A stretch of 64,000 nucleotides of DNA from Siphonodentalium dalli (GCA_032622095.1 CP136069.1:189897122-189961121), one strand, 5' to 3'. Numbered from the stretch's first letter, positions 1-11,144 are shown. Numbers and translations: made by a program. Notes: a model not told the origin generated them from the sequence alone.

Positions 1-142
1 TGCTCCAATGATCAGTTAATATACAAAACACAAAATAAAGTTGCATTACTCAACCAGTTCCAAACAGCATGAATTGAACTAGGAGATATTTGTGAAAAAA
101 TGTCATATTTTCAACTTCCGGCGGCCATATTGGCGGCCATCT
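1..142. repeat. Third copy of the 26.7-32.8 kb palindrome arm repeat
   Basis: This stretch matches about 31,887-32,028 in the same orientation and about 27,520-27,662 in reverse, with only scattered differences. It includes the GGCGGCCAT pair spaced around TTGGCGGCC. Homology stops after the second GGCGGCCATCTT, so this is a partial copy cut by the window edge. It shows that the palindrome arm belongs to a dispersed family. Confidence 0.85.
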
Positions 143-1130
143 TATGAAAATTTAGATATATTTTGGTCCAAATGAACCGTTGTCACCTCCCAACTATAAT
201 TTTATTGAGAAAACTGAGAAGATGCGATTTTAGTAAGAAAAGGATGGCATAAACCACCCAACCCAAAAACTGAGATTTTCAAAAAGGTCAAGGTCAAATT
301 GAAGGTCAAGGTGACCTCCAAAATCTGGAACCAGCCAGTTTAGTGATACTCACCAACCACTCAACAAATTCTGAAAGTTTGGCGCTTCTATCACAAAGTG
401 AACGATTTTTATGTTTTCCTGTAATTATCCCCCCCACTATAGTCTTGTCTCTCGAATGCGCACTATGCGGCATTCGATTTTCCTAAATGGATTGTTCAAA
501 ATTACTGTTTAAACAATAGTATATTCAGGTTATCATGATCGGGCAAAACACACCCATTCCAGTGTTAATGGAAAATGACATGCATTCCTCGTGATTTAAA
601 GGGCCAGTTAATTTTCGAATCACATTATATACAACATATTCCATATTATATATCCATTTGAACGAGGAAGCACCAAAACATTGTATTATCTGGTCGAATA
701 AACTGTGAAAATGTTGTTTTTGTCGAGGTATACCGACGTGTGTTATGTGGTTAATTTCGATCTGGTCTGTACTGCCAGCCTATTGTTCCCAATGAAAGGG
801 AAACAACTCTATCTCTAAAGGGTGAATTCCTGGGGTGAATCAGAGAATCTCTAACACTTGGTGGACACTCCTATGCCACAGTGGTTCCGTATTATATGGT
901 GGAATAAATATATATTTGGTTTCTCTTCCAAATATACTATGGAATATGTGATCTGCATGGGCTTTCGAAAATTAAGTGGGGTGAAAACAATTTGTAACTT
1001 TTAAGTGCTAACTGTGATTTTGCGGAGTCTCTCTGATATAAAATCATTAGCGTGTGTCACAAAACACTTAGTGATAAACATCACAGGTACATGTAACACA
1101 TATTGTATTACTTACTATAAAAAAGAAAGG
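143..1130. other. Non-coding interval, no recognisable gene
   Basis: AT-rich sequence with no open frame of note. I see a short GGTCAAGGTCAAATTGAAGG motif near 283-310 that echoes the Helitron-type modules elsewhere, but nothing else that can be assigned. Confidence 0.5.
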
Positions 1131-1290
1131 TGAGCCATTCTGGAGGCCAAATTAAATTTAGTTTGGCGACTTGGCCGGCGGGGGTTAATCTGCACCGATT
1201 TAATTCGGGTAAACGGCAAAATGTTCGATTACTTACTTTGAGTAAACATATTAATGTCCGATAATTGCTCCATATATTGCATATTCCATC
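1131..1290 (+). repeat. Dispersed repeat, paired with 15,100-15,262
   Basis: From about 1,180 to 1,288 the sequence is almost identical to 15,150-15,258, including GTTAATCTGCACCGATTT, GGGTAAACGGCAAAATGTT and TAATGTCCGATAATTGCTCC. The first 50 bases are more diverged. No coding frame and no terminal repeats were found, so the class is unknown. Confidence 0.7.
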
Positions 1291-1539
1291 ATTCCACGAT
1301 AAATAGTTTTATTTGATCAACGTTATGATTTTAAATAAGGTGCTGATCATGGATACTTCCGGCATGCATGGTAAGCAAACTCCATGCAGGGTTTACCTCC
1401 CTTGATGGGGGTCCGAACACAACCGAACACAAGTCCAAATAATGGGAAATATAACAAATAAAGTTCATAGGCATATGTATTCATGTTCAGACTATTGCCG
1501 CACGAAGTTTGGGCCAATAATAAGTATTTTATTTGATGT

Positions 1540-2080
1540 TTTGTAAAACGCGTGTTGTGTTCGGCATAGAAAAGCCGAAAACAAGCTTATGTTGGGTCCT
1601 ACTAAAAACCGACCGCACCTCCACCAAGGGTCCGAGCCCGATGGGGTTTGCACTATCGTGCATAATAGACCTGTATATATACCAAAGTCCAATCCCCAAG
1701 TCGATAGCTCGAGCGGACACGGCACTGTTAACCCCTAACTTGCGGCAAGTTCCGTCGGGTACGCAAATTCCAAAAGGGCACCGACTGCACCTCCCCTGGC
1801 TGCCTGACCGCGGAAATGGACATTATATCACGCAGCGAATACCCCTATGCACACGTGGACGATCAGACAAGTCGCTAGATGCAGCGAAAGTGAATAAATT
1901 AACCCATACGCTGCTGCCGAATTGGCTTTGAATGTGCGCATAAACGCCGAAAATTACACCCTCCGTCCGCACCGTCCCCACGGGACCAAGCGAAATGGGG
2001 CATGCACTGTTGTGCAGAAGGGTCCCATATGTACCAAGTTTCAAACCCCAGGACGATAGCTCGAGCGGACCCGGCAATGT
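1540..2080. repeat. Degenerate tandem repeat with GATAGCTCGAGCGGAC motif
   Basis: At least two related segments carry the motif GATAGCTCGAGCGGAC followed by CGGCA and TGTTAACCC (near 1,701 and 2,053), each preceded by a GGGTCC and CCGTCC-rich stretch. Open frames on both strands (up to 132 codons) lie wholly inside the repeat and I treat them as chance. A near-identical inverted fragment lies at 4,035-4,146. Confidence 0.6.
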
Positions 2081-2520
2081 TAACCCATAATTTTCACCCT
2101 CATCGCGTTTTGTGTGTGTAATAAAGTTACCAAGACTCCAGAAACAGTGGTGTAGTTACACAAGTTAAGCATATCTCACAAAGTGAACGGGATATTAATA
2201 TTCAATTTTGGTAAGTTATAGCCCTCATTGGGCGCGCATTGAGAACTATTAGTACCGGTATTGGTGGTAGTCTTTTTTGTCGCAAAATATATACTTGGTT
2301 GCTTCAGATTAAATGTGGTGTATTCATTTACCACATTCGTCTCGAACATCGGATACATTATCACGAAATAAAATTCTTTTGTTTACTGAGTGTATTGTTT
2401 TCACCACCGAACACATTATTCGCATATTTATGACACTGCCATGCACATATTATGAGATTTGAGATTTTCTTTTAAAAAATCACTATTTAATTCCAGCCTG
2501 AAATAATGAGCAAATCAATA
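2081..2520. other. Non-coding interval
   Basis: No gene, tandem repeat or terminal repeat was recognised here; only short chance frames are present. Confidence 0.45.
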
Positions 2521-2895
2521 TCTTCTTCTTCTTCACATTACAGCTCGCTGTCCAGGTGCTACCACGGCCGAGTAACTTTATAACCCTGTGGTGACTCCAG
2601 TAGCGTTCTTTAACGTGCACACGCCGAGGCGTGTACACGGGTCAGCCATTAATGTCCGCATCCGATCGGACAGCGTACTGCACCACAACAACATACCTGG
2701 ACAAATGTTGTAATGGGGGAAGTCGGCACTTTTGCATTCGGATCTTTATTCAGTGATCTCGAATGAGACTTTTCAGCCTTACAAACTTGGTATCTGACCG
2801 AGTTCTGATTTTTGTCAGAATACCCTGACCAGGTTGCGATCCCCGGTCCGCTAGCACGTGAGACCAGTACGCTACCTCTCGGCTACCGACTTCCC
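2521..2895 (-). mobile_element. tRNA-derived SINE
   Basis: On the minus strand the element opens with a tRNA-like head. It has an A-box-like GTAGCCGAGAGGTAGCG near 2,885-2,869 and a B-box-like GGGGATCGCAACCTGG about 35-45 bases downstream, the spacing expected of RNA polymerase III internal promoters. A body of about 280 bp follows, including CGTGTGCACGTTAAAGAACG, and it ends in a (GAA)n tail at 2,534-2,521. Length and layout fit tRNA-derived SINEs known in marine invertebrates. The exact family cannot be named, and I did not find a clear target-site duplication. Confidence 0.75.
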
Positions 2896-4034
2896 TTGAA
2901 ATGAAATGTTACAGACATGATTGAGATGCCATCTATTGATGATAGCTATCGAATTGGAATGCGTATTGATGAGAAACATTGCCACCTACAGTCATCTTGG
3001 GTTTTTAATCTTTTCATCACTATAGTTGTATGCATGCACGTACATGTATGCACACTTTACTGTTAAACCTTTCCGAAATTTTGTTGAAAAATCATGGTCT
3101 CAAGTGGCCATCTTGTCTTTTTAATATCTTCGGATATATCTGAAATGTTACAAGCATGATGGATACAACATCTATATGCCGGAGTTATACAATGTGTGAA
3201 TGTAATTTATCCTAGCTGAAAAAACATGGCTGTTGGAAGGAATCTTGAAATTGATTCTTTGGCTATCTATATCTAACAGTATGTTTATTGGCCATTAAAA
3301 TTGAAGTTGATTATAACACTTTGAGCCGAAGTATCAGTGATATTTTTTCATATGCAAAAAGAGGCAAATTAATGTATACTGACAAAATCGACAAATTATA
3401 ATACCGAGAAGCAGGTGTACGAGATCACAAACACAGAACAAACACTTATGTTGAGATCTGCTCGAAGTGAGCACATTCAAGCAGGCTTTACTATGATAAG
3501 AACGCATAATTTTTCGCGTGATATGACTGATATCCCTCAAAAACATTGATATTTCTTTCGGTAATTTTCTCGGTGATCTCGTAAATATGCTTTATATCGC
3601 GCAATATCATTATTTTTCGATTTCTGAGATTGGGTGAATCAATATAGCTCCAACAGGCTCCAACAGTAATTTCAGTTAAACAATGAAAACGATATGCAGG
3701 TTAATGGTCCGAATGGTGACAATTTTCAATGTCAATCTTGGATGGACCGGAAATACCTTGCTCGTTTATCCGTTCATGTACAGTGTATTTACATTACAGA
3801 TACCGGTTGTCTGTGCGACAAATTTGCCCTCGGACACTTGCCCCCTCCCCACATATGGACAAACCACCCTGGCACAATTTACACGAAAACTTTCCCATTA
3901 TAGAATTCTCACTTTAATAGTTTGTTGAAAAGTGTCATATTCCATACAGAAAGATAAATAAACGATGATTTTGATTAATATATAATACGGTGATATCAGT
4001 GGGAATGCTATAGTAATTATTAGAGCCAATGCCA
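2896..4034. other. Non-coding interval
   Basis: It contains a weak internal repeat (ATGTTACAGACATGATTGAG near 2,907 and a similar string near 3,145) and chance frames up to 81 codons with no recognisable domain. No gene is supported. Confidence 0.45.
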
Positions 4035-4146
4035 TGCTCGAGCTATCGACTTGGGGGTTGAAACTTTGGTACATATGGGACCCTTCTGCACGACAGTGCA
4101 TGCCCCATTTCGCTTGGTCCCGTGGGGACGGTGCGGACGGAGGGTG
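4035..4146 (-). repeat. Inverted copy of the 1,960-2,060 repeat
   Basis: The reverse complement of this segment matches about 1,965-2,062 closely, including GGGCATGCACTG, GGGTCCCATATGTACCAA and the GATAGCTCGAG motif. Confidence 0.75.
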
Positions 4147-4764
4147 TATATTCTTACAATATTTTGTCCCATTATTTTGAAGAAAAATTACTCTAGGAAA
4201 GAATTTACGGGGCCACCCACCTCCGCCTAGTGTTCGGAAAAAATGCAGACCTTTCTTTTGTGAAATTGAGACGTGACTTCCGGTTAGCAACTGTCTGGAG
4301 TTTGTAAAATTGCGGGATCGGCAGCGGATAACGAGATGAATATAGAATTGGCTACTTCACAACTCACGAAGAATTCCCATGTCATTTAGGCCTACTATTA
4401 GTTTCATTTAGACCAATTACGTTGGTTAGCTTAATATAATTGACAACAATCGGACACGTCATGGCACGGTTCGTGGCGTCATTTACACATTTGGCTTTGC
4501 GAGGCGAATCCAGACAAGCTATTGCACTTGTCATGTCTTCTCCACATTCTCAACGACTCAGTCTTTTTCGCTTCGCTAAAAACATTCCTAAGCGAAGCGG
4601 AAATGAGAATGGTCGTCTCCGCTGCGTGATTTTACATTATAATTCTTAGCGTTATGTCGCCGATAAAATTAAGCCTTATTTGAGACAGGAATAACAGAAG
4701 ACTATCCAAGCAACATGCATATTTTTATAACTAAGTGATTCCCCACCGTCATTTTATACTGTAT
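4147..4764. other. Non-coding interval
   Basis: No gene recognised. The last 30 bases (GATTCCCCACCGTCATTTTA) recur inverted at about 10,463-10,485, which suggests the edge of a dispersed repeat. Confidence 0.4.
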
Positions 4765-4818
4765 ATAATCTTGTACTCCGGCGATCACATATATGTGATC
4801 GCCGGAGTACAAGATTAT
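4765..4818. repeat. Perfect 54-bp palindrome without spacer
   Basis: Two 27-base arms, ATAATCTTGTACTCC... and its exact reverse complement, meet at position 4,791/4,792 with no loop. It sits directly upstream of a Helitron-like element. Confidence 0.95.
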
Positions 4819-5282
4819 CTCATATATATTTTGAACACCTCTGTTTGTTTGCATGCGCAGACGAGATCTCGGAAACGGGTGGAGCTATCGACTTGAAATT
4901 TGGTATGTGAATGTATCTTGCCCCGGATACGAATTTTATCGGGTCGCCGAGCCCGTGCGACGCCAGATTCGCGCATGCGCAGACCAGATCTCGGAAACAG
5001 GTGGAGCTATCGACTTGAAATTTGGTATGTGAATGTATCTTGCCCCGGATACGAATTTTATCGGGTCGCCGAGCCCGTGCGACGCCAGCTTCGCGCATGC
5101 GCAGACGAGATCTCGGAAACGGGTGGAGCTAGCTATCGACTTGAAATTTGGTATGTGAATGTATCTTGCCCCGTGCGACGCCAGCTTCCCGCATGCGCAG
5201 ACCAGATCTCGGAAACGGGTAGAGCTATTGACTTGAAATTTTGTTTTTGAATAGCCCGGACAACGTCGGGCTCATCGGCTAG
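4817..5282 (+). mobile_element. Non-autonomous Helitron-like element with 122-bp tandem array
   Basis: The 3' end has the Helitron hallmarks. A short GC-rich hairpin (AGCCCG at 5,253 pairing with CGGGCT ending 5,272) is followed by the terminal CTAG at 5,279-5,282 and then a T. The probable 5' end is TCTCATATATATTTTGAACA, matching the 5' ends of the other copies in this window. Inside are nearly four copies of a 122-bp unit that starts GATCTCGGAAAC (about 4,863, 4,985, 5,107 and a shortened one near 5,203). No Rep/helicase is encoded. Frames through the array are open because of its composition and periodicity, not because they are genes. Helitron-type elements with central tandem arrays are established in molluscs. 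Confidence 0.7.
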
Positions 5283-5321
5283 TCTACTATATATTTTTAG
5301 AACTCCGTATATATATGTGTA

Positions 5322-6037
5322 CTAGAAGGTGACCCGACTTCGTCCGGGCTATTCAAAAACCAAATTTCAAGTCGATAGCTCAACCCGTTTCCGAGATCTG
5401 GTCTGCGCATGCGCGAAGCTGGCGTCGCACGGGCTCGACGACCCGATAAAATTCGTATCCGGGGCAAGATACATTCACATACCAAATTTCAAGTCGATAG
5501 CTCCACCCGTTTCCGAGATATATAGCCCAATGTCATTTGCAGATACCTCGGCCGGTGATGAGTTAACGCGACATCGGCCGATAAGAGTTAACGCGAACAC
5601 GTCACGATCTGTTGATGGCGTAATATATTTACGCAATGTTTTTCGATGAGCGAAGCATGGTCCTGCGTTCTTCCCGATAATTAAGGTAGAAACTTTAAAC
5701 GTACACAGGCGTGTGATACATCATTGGAAAGATGAAGCGCCACAGATTCTAACCGTGCAAATTATATGACTTGCAATTTATTATTCGCGCTATATCGAAT
5801 CGATTTGTGAGCACCGAACTGAAATATATTAGCGCAAAACGGCGTAAAAACAGATTTGACCTCGGCACGTGAAAAGTTGAGCTCGGATCTGAAAATTAAT
5901 AGGCCTATGCCACTTCCCGACAGAAAATACCCCCACATACCAAGTTTCATCGAAATCGGCTCGGTCGTTTTCGAGTCCATCGCGATCACACACACACACA
6001 CACACAGACACACAGATCTTCCAAAATATATAATAGA
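5322..6037 (-). mobile_element. Non-autonomous Helitron-like element, apparently end to end
   Basis: On the minus strand the 5' end is TCTATTATATATTTTGGAAG at 6,037, followed by a (TG)n stretch. The 3' end is a GC hairpin (AGCCCG, CGGGT) ending in CTAG at 5,325-5,322 before a T. Length is 716 bp. The 3' part carries about one and a half of the 122-bp modules. The 5' part holds a related module read as CCAAGTTTCATCGAAATCGG on the plus strand. Its 5' end abuts the CTAG end of the next element. Confidence 0.65.
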
Positions 6038-6235
6038 CTAGCCGATGAGCCCGACGTTGTCCGGGCTATTCAAAAACCAAATTTCAAGTCGATATCTCTA
6101 CCCGTTTCCGAGATCTGGTCTGCGCGAAGCTGGCGTCGCACGGGCTCGGCGACCCGATAAAATTCGTATCCGGGGCAAGATACATTCACATACCAAATTT
6201 CAAGTCGATAGCTCCACCCGTTTCCGAGATCTCAA
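6038..6235 (-). mobile_element. Helitron-like 3' end, 5' truncated
   Basis: CTAG at 6,038-6,041 and the hairpin GAGCCCGACGTTGTCCGGGC are the same terminus as at 5,253-5,282, read on the opposite strand. It is followed by about 1.5 modules of the 122-bp family. No 5' end is visible before the zinc-finger pseudogene at 6,361. Confidence 0.65.
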
Positions 6236-6360
6236 GTGGGTGTGGGTCTTTGTATACCCAAAAAATAAACGTACTCTTAACGCGGCGGTTGTATACCACA
6301 CCATATTCTCTCTTCTTTTCGCTGATATAAGGACGATCGTTTTTCCTATAATTCGAGATA

Positions 6361-6949
6361 ATGAACGTGTGTCATTTATGCGGAAAGATCTTATCGACAA
6401 ACTACAATCTACAAAGACATAAGAATAGTAAACACGGAGTTATGTCAAGAACGAAGAGCGATATATTCGGGTGATACGAAGACACTGCACGTGACCGAGA
6501 AACTGTTTTAGATTCGGACGAAGATGAACTGGAAATGTTATTAGATTCGGAGGATGATACTGTCGCCGACAGTAGAGCGGTAATCGGCCGTAAGAAAACT
6601 GCGCGATGTGCAGGCGAGATGAACACATTCAAAAGTATGTTGAAACGCGCCAACGATGATGCGGAAGCGATGAAAGTGGGGTCTGATAAGGTCGGAAGAA
6701 GAGGCTGAGGAAAAAGCTCAACGAGAATGCATCGACACAGAGTTTGGTCTCTTTCTCAAAAGTTACAGACGTTTGATAGAATACCAGCATCGATTGAAAA
6801 CATCCCCCATACATAACATTATCATGAAGAAAATGGTCAAACTGACCAAACTCGGATATAATAATGAATCGGCTGCGGATGAAGCGATGAGAAAATTCAA
6901 GATACTCCTAGAAATAAATCTAACGGTTGAAGATTCAGACAATGATTAA
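6361..6949 (+). pseudogene. Decayed C2H2 zinc-finger gene related to the 577-aa element protein
   Basis: The frame opens at ATG 6,361 with a C2H2 finger at residues 4, 7, 20 and 25. This C-X2-C-X12-H-X4-H spacing is identical to the N-terminal finger of the 577-residue protein in the palindrome at 41-48 kb. A TGA at 6,472-6,474 interrupts it, the same frame resumes with an acidic stretch, and a +1 shift near 6,690-6,704 is needed to reach the rest. The last 80 residues align by eye with the C-terminal domain of the 577-residue protein: KYMKNGFEDRDAV-like region, FKILLE versus YRPLLEKF, and a final Asp/Glu/Ser tail. The P-loop domain is missing entirely. TAA at 6,947-6,949 is followed at once by AATAAA, as in the intact gene. 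I infer a relative that lost its ATPase core and then decayed. Confidence 0.65.
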
Positions 6950-7089
6950 ATTTCAATAAACTTCATCAAAAATGTTATTCTCGTCTTCGTTAGTTATTCA
7001 TATTTGGATGGGAGATAAGATGGTTGAGAAAGAGAAACGATACATATAGATAAAATGTACATTAAGAGCCCTAAAATTTTAAATATTTT

Positions 7090-7215
7090 TTTTCTCTGTC
7101 CTTTTAACTTTCACCCACTGCGCGTGTCTTGTGTTTCTTTAACATTCATTCATAATGAGATTGTCTCTTGCCCCTTTAACATTTACGCGCCGAGTAATGG
7201 GTGCCGTGTACCCCT
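7090..7215. repeat. Degenerate short repeat, CTTTAACATTCA type
   Basis: Loose repeats of CTTTAACATTCA alternate with CACTG-CGTGTC-TGTGT stretches about 45 bp apart. The same array resumes at 8,530-8,925, as if split by the AT-rich block and MITE between. Confidence 0.55.
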
Positions 7216-7699
7216 TTTAATGATGTCATAGCGTGGGTGCATATAAGAGTGTACTGCGAAAGGTTATAGCGCAGAAACAAACAGGAGAGATATTTTAATT
7301 AGTTATTAATGCTGATTCAAAGAGAAACACCACGAGGCCAGAGACTGACCCGATTAGTGTGCTGTCTTCAAATGAGAACATGTTATGGGCCCATGACCTG
7401 GGGCGATTCAAACTGAAGCTTATATTATGATGGCCTGGCGAACTTTCCAAATGCATTGGGAGATCATGTGATACAAGTACATTTGAGAGCATTATGTGTT
7501 TTTTATCAGATGCAGACAGTGTGTTGTAGATTGTAATGAGTTTTACTGCCCAACTGGCAGGTCACGTGACGACTTTGAGAATATGCTTTTATAGGAGATA
7601 CGCTCTGTTATTGTTTTTTTCACATTCTAGAAAGCGAAAGAAACGATATTTATTGATAAAAGGTACAATAAGATCCGGAAAATTTGACGTTTAAAATAG
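7216..7699. other. Non-coding interval
   Basis: No recognisable gene or repeat; only a short chance frame on the minus strand. Confidence 0.4.
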
Positions 7700-7977
7700 G
7701 TAAAGTTTTATTCTTGAACAATTTAAAGATTTAAAAAAAATTGAAATATTGGGAGGTTTTTTGTTTTTTTTTAAGTTTTTTGAAAAATTTGAAATTTTTG
7801 AACATTTTAAATTATTTGTCAATTTTAGGAAAAATTTAGGTTTTTTGAAGTTTTTCATGTTTTTTTTTTAGTTAGGAAAAAATTTGAAGTTTTTAAAGTT
7901 TTTCATTTTGTTTTTCATTTTTGAAAAATTTGAAGTTTTTAAAGATTTTTATTTTTTATATTTTTTTGGGAAAAATT
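7700..7977. repeat. Low-complexity TTTTTGAA-type block
   Basis: Irregular runs of TTTTTGAAATTTTT and TTTGAAGTTTTTAAAG. The composition is the same as that of the ordered 9-bp repeats near the ends of the 41-48 kb palindrome. It flanks the MITE at 7,978 and reappears briefly at 8,455-8,535. Confidence 0.7.
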
Positions 7978-8454
7978 TTAAAGGTACTCAACCCGATAAA
8001 ACTCCTCTCAATAACTATTTCAATGGCTTCGGGGGTCAAAAATATTTGATTCGAGTCGAGGAAGTCACCCATCAAAGCTCAGATTTGTTAGATATCGATT
8101 TTAGAAATCTATTATTTTTCATTATCGGGAATACTATCTGGCCCAGAACTCAGTCAAAATTGCGTTAAAATTACCACTTGATTTTAGAGTTATTCATCCT
8201 TGTCTGTTTGAATAGATTTGGAGTACACATCCAGAGCAGATTACGGCAGTTATTGGTACTCATCTCGAGAACATAACAAATTTGAAAAATCAATATCTAA
8301 TAACTCTGAGCTTTGTTTGATGGGTTCCTCGACTCGAATCAAATATTTTTTACCCCCAAAGCCAAAGAAATAGTAATATAGGACCCTCTGATCTGATTGT
8401 TGTTGTTGGAATCTGTTGAGATGGGGACCCTCTTTACGGGTTGAGTACCTTTAA
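7978..8454. mobile_element. TTAA-flanked MITE
   Basis: The ends are TTAAAGGTACTCAACCCG at 7,978 and its exact reverse complement finishing at 8,454, so an AGGTACTCAACCCG inverted terminus is flanked by TTAA on both sides. A second inner inverted pair links about 8,022-8,100 to about 8,290-8,365 (GACTCGAATCAAATATTTTT and its complement). It has a GTT microsatellite and no transposase. TTAA targeting is typical of piggyBac-type transposition. A diverged copy is at 24,711-25,150. Confidence 0.75.
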
Positions 8455-8529
8455 GTTTTTAATTTTTTTTTTAATTTTTGAAAAATTTCCATTTTTTTTT
8501 TATTTTGTTAAAATTTCAATTTTTTTAAG

Positions 8530-8925
8530 TTTTAACATTTTTTTTCACTGCGAGTGCCGTGTGTAACGTTAACATTCATCCACAGTGTGTGTCGTGTGTC
8601 ACTTTAACATTCATACACAGTGAGTGTGGAGTGTGCCTTTATATTTAGTTTATGGGTACCGAGTGTCCCTTTAACATTATACTGAGAGTGCTCCCCTTTG
8701 ACATTCACGCACTGTGTGCACATTGTGTCACTTTAATATTCACACATAATGTATTGTGTCCCTTTAATATGCACCCCCTTTGATAGCCGAGTGTGTCTTT
8801 AAATTGACTTTATGAGTACCGAGTGTCTCTTTAACATTCACGGGCACATTGTCTCACACAGAATGTATTGTGTCCCTTTAATATTGATAACACTTTGATT
8901 ACCGTGTGTACCTTTAATATGCGGT
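8530..8925. repeat. Degenerate short repeat, CTTTAACATTCA type
   Basis: About nine loose repeats of a 40-50 bp unit with CTTTAACATTCA or CCTTTAATATTCA followed by CACACTGTGTG-like sequence and GTGTC. It continues the array at 7,090-7,215. Confidence 0.6.
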
Positions 8926-9354
8926 AATACACTTATTAGGATTATAATTTAGAATACACATATTAGGAATATAATTGAGGGGCGAGGTTCCCCCTGGTAA
9001 TGAAGGTCCTCAAATATAGTTCGCACCTGACGATCAGTTTACACGGCTTCCTTTGATGACGGAGCTGACGTATACGATTGTCCATTGTTGTCACCATATA
9101 GTACCATTCTCAAGGGCCCAAGAGCCATACCCAAGGACCACCCACGCATGTGACGTATACAAAGACCCACACCCACTCGTGTATACACACTCAAACACCC
9201 ACGCATCGTTACGTCATACGGTGCGGGGGCGGGGTACTTTCCTTTGATGTCCTTTGATCTCGGAAGACAATAGGGCCGTAGAAATATATACCCATACTTC
9301 CAATGTACTTCCATAATGTACTTTTACCGGCCAAACCGGCCAGTATGCAGCAAA
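8926..9354. other. Non-coding interval
   Basis: Chance frames on both strands (64 and 91 codons) overlap each other over a CACCCAC-rich stretch. I see no domain and support no gene. Confidence 0.4.
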
Positions 9355-9713
9355 GATACATTCACATACCAAATTTCAAGTCGATAGCTCCACCCGTTTC
9401 CGAGATCTCGTCTGCGCATGCGCGAAGCTGGTGTCGCACGGGCTCGGCGACCCGATAAAATTCGTATTCGGGGCAAGATACATTCACATACCAAATTTCA
9501 AGTCGATAGCTCCACCCGTTTCCGATATCTCGTCTGCGCATGCGCTGCACGGGCGTCGCACGGGCTCGCCAACACGGCAACGACCACCGCCTGGTCAAAC
9601 TACACACACGTACCAAGTTTCGTCCCGATCGATCGAGAATCGTAGATTTGTATTAATGACAAACAAACATACAAACAAACATACAGACAGAGGTCTTCAA
9701 AATATATATGAGA
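9355..9713 (-). mobile_element. Helitron-like element, 3' truncated
   Basis: Read on the minus strand, the 5' end TCTCATATATATTTTGAAGA at 9,713 is followed by a TTTG/TATG microsatellite and two 122-bp modules with GATAGCTCCACCCGTTTCC (plus-strand reading). The hairpin and CTAG terminus are absent, so the copy breaks near 9,355. Confidence 0.6.
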
Positions 9714-9959
9714 TAGACGCTATAGACTCTAAAACGGCTCGACCGAGAACTTATTCTCCATTCCACTGCCGCCGTCCTTGGAATTGTGGGGTTAATCGCG
9801 TGATAGTTAAAGAGCGTTCGTAACCACAGTGTCGTTGATAAAGAGCGTTTATATACGCGACGAGTATAAATACGGCTCAATCGACCGTCTCGAGACGAAA
9901 TTTCGTACTTAATTTCGTACTTAGGGGTTCCAAGGAACGGGGGAGATTTTCATCGGGTC

Positions 9960-10380
9960 AGTTTTTCCGCGCGAGGTGATCTTGACCTTGAAACGGCTAC
10001 CCACAAATGATATATATGTGTGTGTGTGTCAAATCGGGTAAAACTGGCGGATTTCGACGAAATTTTATACCTAGGGATACTTTTGTCCGGGGGTTGTTTT
10101 CGACGGGTCAAATCTTGACAACGACATGACCTTGACCTTCAAAATTGTCAATTCAAGGTCAAATAGGGTAAAAATGGCGCATTTCGACGTAATTTGATAC
10201 CTAGGTGCAACACACGCGTCTCGGAAGCTGTTGCAATTGCTTTTTCAAACAAAGCCATGGGACGAACCACGCCAGGTGTACTTTTGTCCGGGGAGACGGG
10301 TCAAATCGTGACCAGGACCTGACCTTGACCTTCAAAATGGTGAATTCAAGGTCAAATCGGGTCCAATTTTGCATGCGCCC
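9960..10380 (+). repeat. Helitron-type array, about 130-bp units
   Basis: Three units each carry GGTCAAATCGGG, a TTTCGACG-AATTT-ATACCTAGG stretch, ACTTTTGTCCGGGG, a GACGGGTCAAATC block and TGACCTTGACCTTCAAAAT. The same units occur at 15,519-16,080 and 17,908-18,407, where a Helitron-like terminus is present. No terminus was found here. Confidence 0.65.
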
Positions 10381-11144
10381 GTGTCCATGCTCATATACGC
10401 TCATATAGTCATGTTTCTAACAAAGCCGCCAGAGGCGGGCTATTCTGCTGGTATACACTATAAAATGACGGTGGGGAATCACTTAGTTTCGAGGTTGGTG
10501 AGTATATACCACGCATTCAAAATGGCCGAGGCGAGCGCGAACGCACAAAAACATATTATACGAGGAACTGACACAGAACATAGCATTTAGACTAATACGA
10601 GCATGTGATAGTTTATTTTTAAAACAAGTTGATCATCAAAGTGGACACAAATGGGGTGTCAGCTTGTTTGAAAAATATTATAGAATATGCTCGTAACTGC
10701 CAAAATACTACAAGTAATATTTGGCATGTCCCAGTTTATTACCTACTCGTTTCTGGTCGCGTTTACAATCGCGTCGGCCAGATTGAATGCATGATACTCA
10801 TCAAGTCGAAACTACGTGATTTCCCCACCGTGATACTGTGTTCTGAAAAAAGCTAAATTGTCAAGCTGGGTACCCAAAACACATCGTTGTAAAGCAGAGT
10901 TCACATCACACCAAAATATGGCGACAATGATCCCTTCATCGTTATAAGTACATGTATATAGTGGTACCACGCATAATTATCATCCTATGATTATTTTAAT
11001 ATTGAATCACCACAAATTCTGTGGTTGCTATACGGCCATATTAGTTGTAAGTTCTTAAAGCGACATCACCAGCCATTTCTGTTAGAGAAATTTAACGCAT
11101 ACGGACACCGAATGACGCAAAAAAATGACGCTATGACGCAGTGC
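10381..11144. other. Non-coding interval
   Basis: Holds short chance frames (73 and 75 codons) and a short inverted match to 4,736-4,760. No gene is supported. Confidence 0.4.

Noticed and set aside
4900-5485. Open frames with ISETGGA and FYRVAEPVR repeats
   Set aside because: They follow the 122-bp Helitron module arrays, are open on both strands, and occur in every copy of the array.
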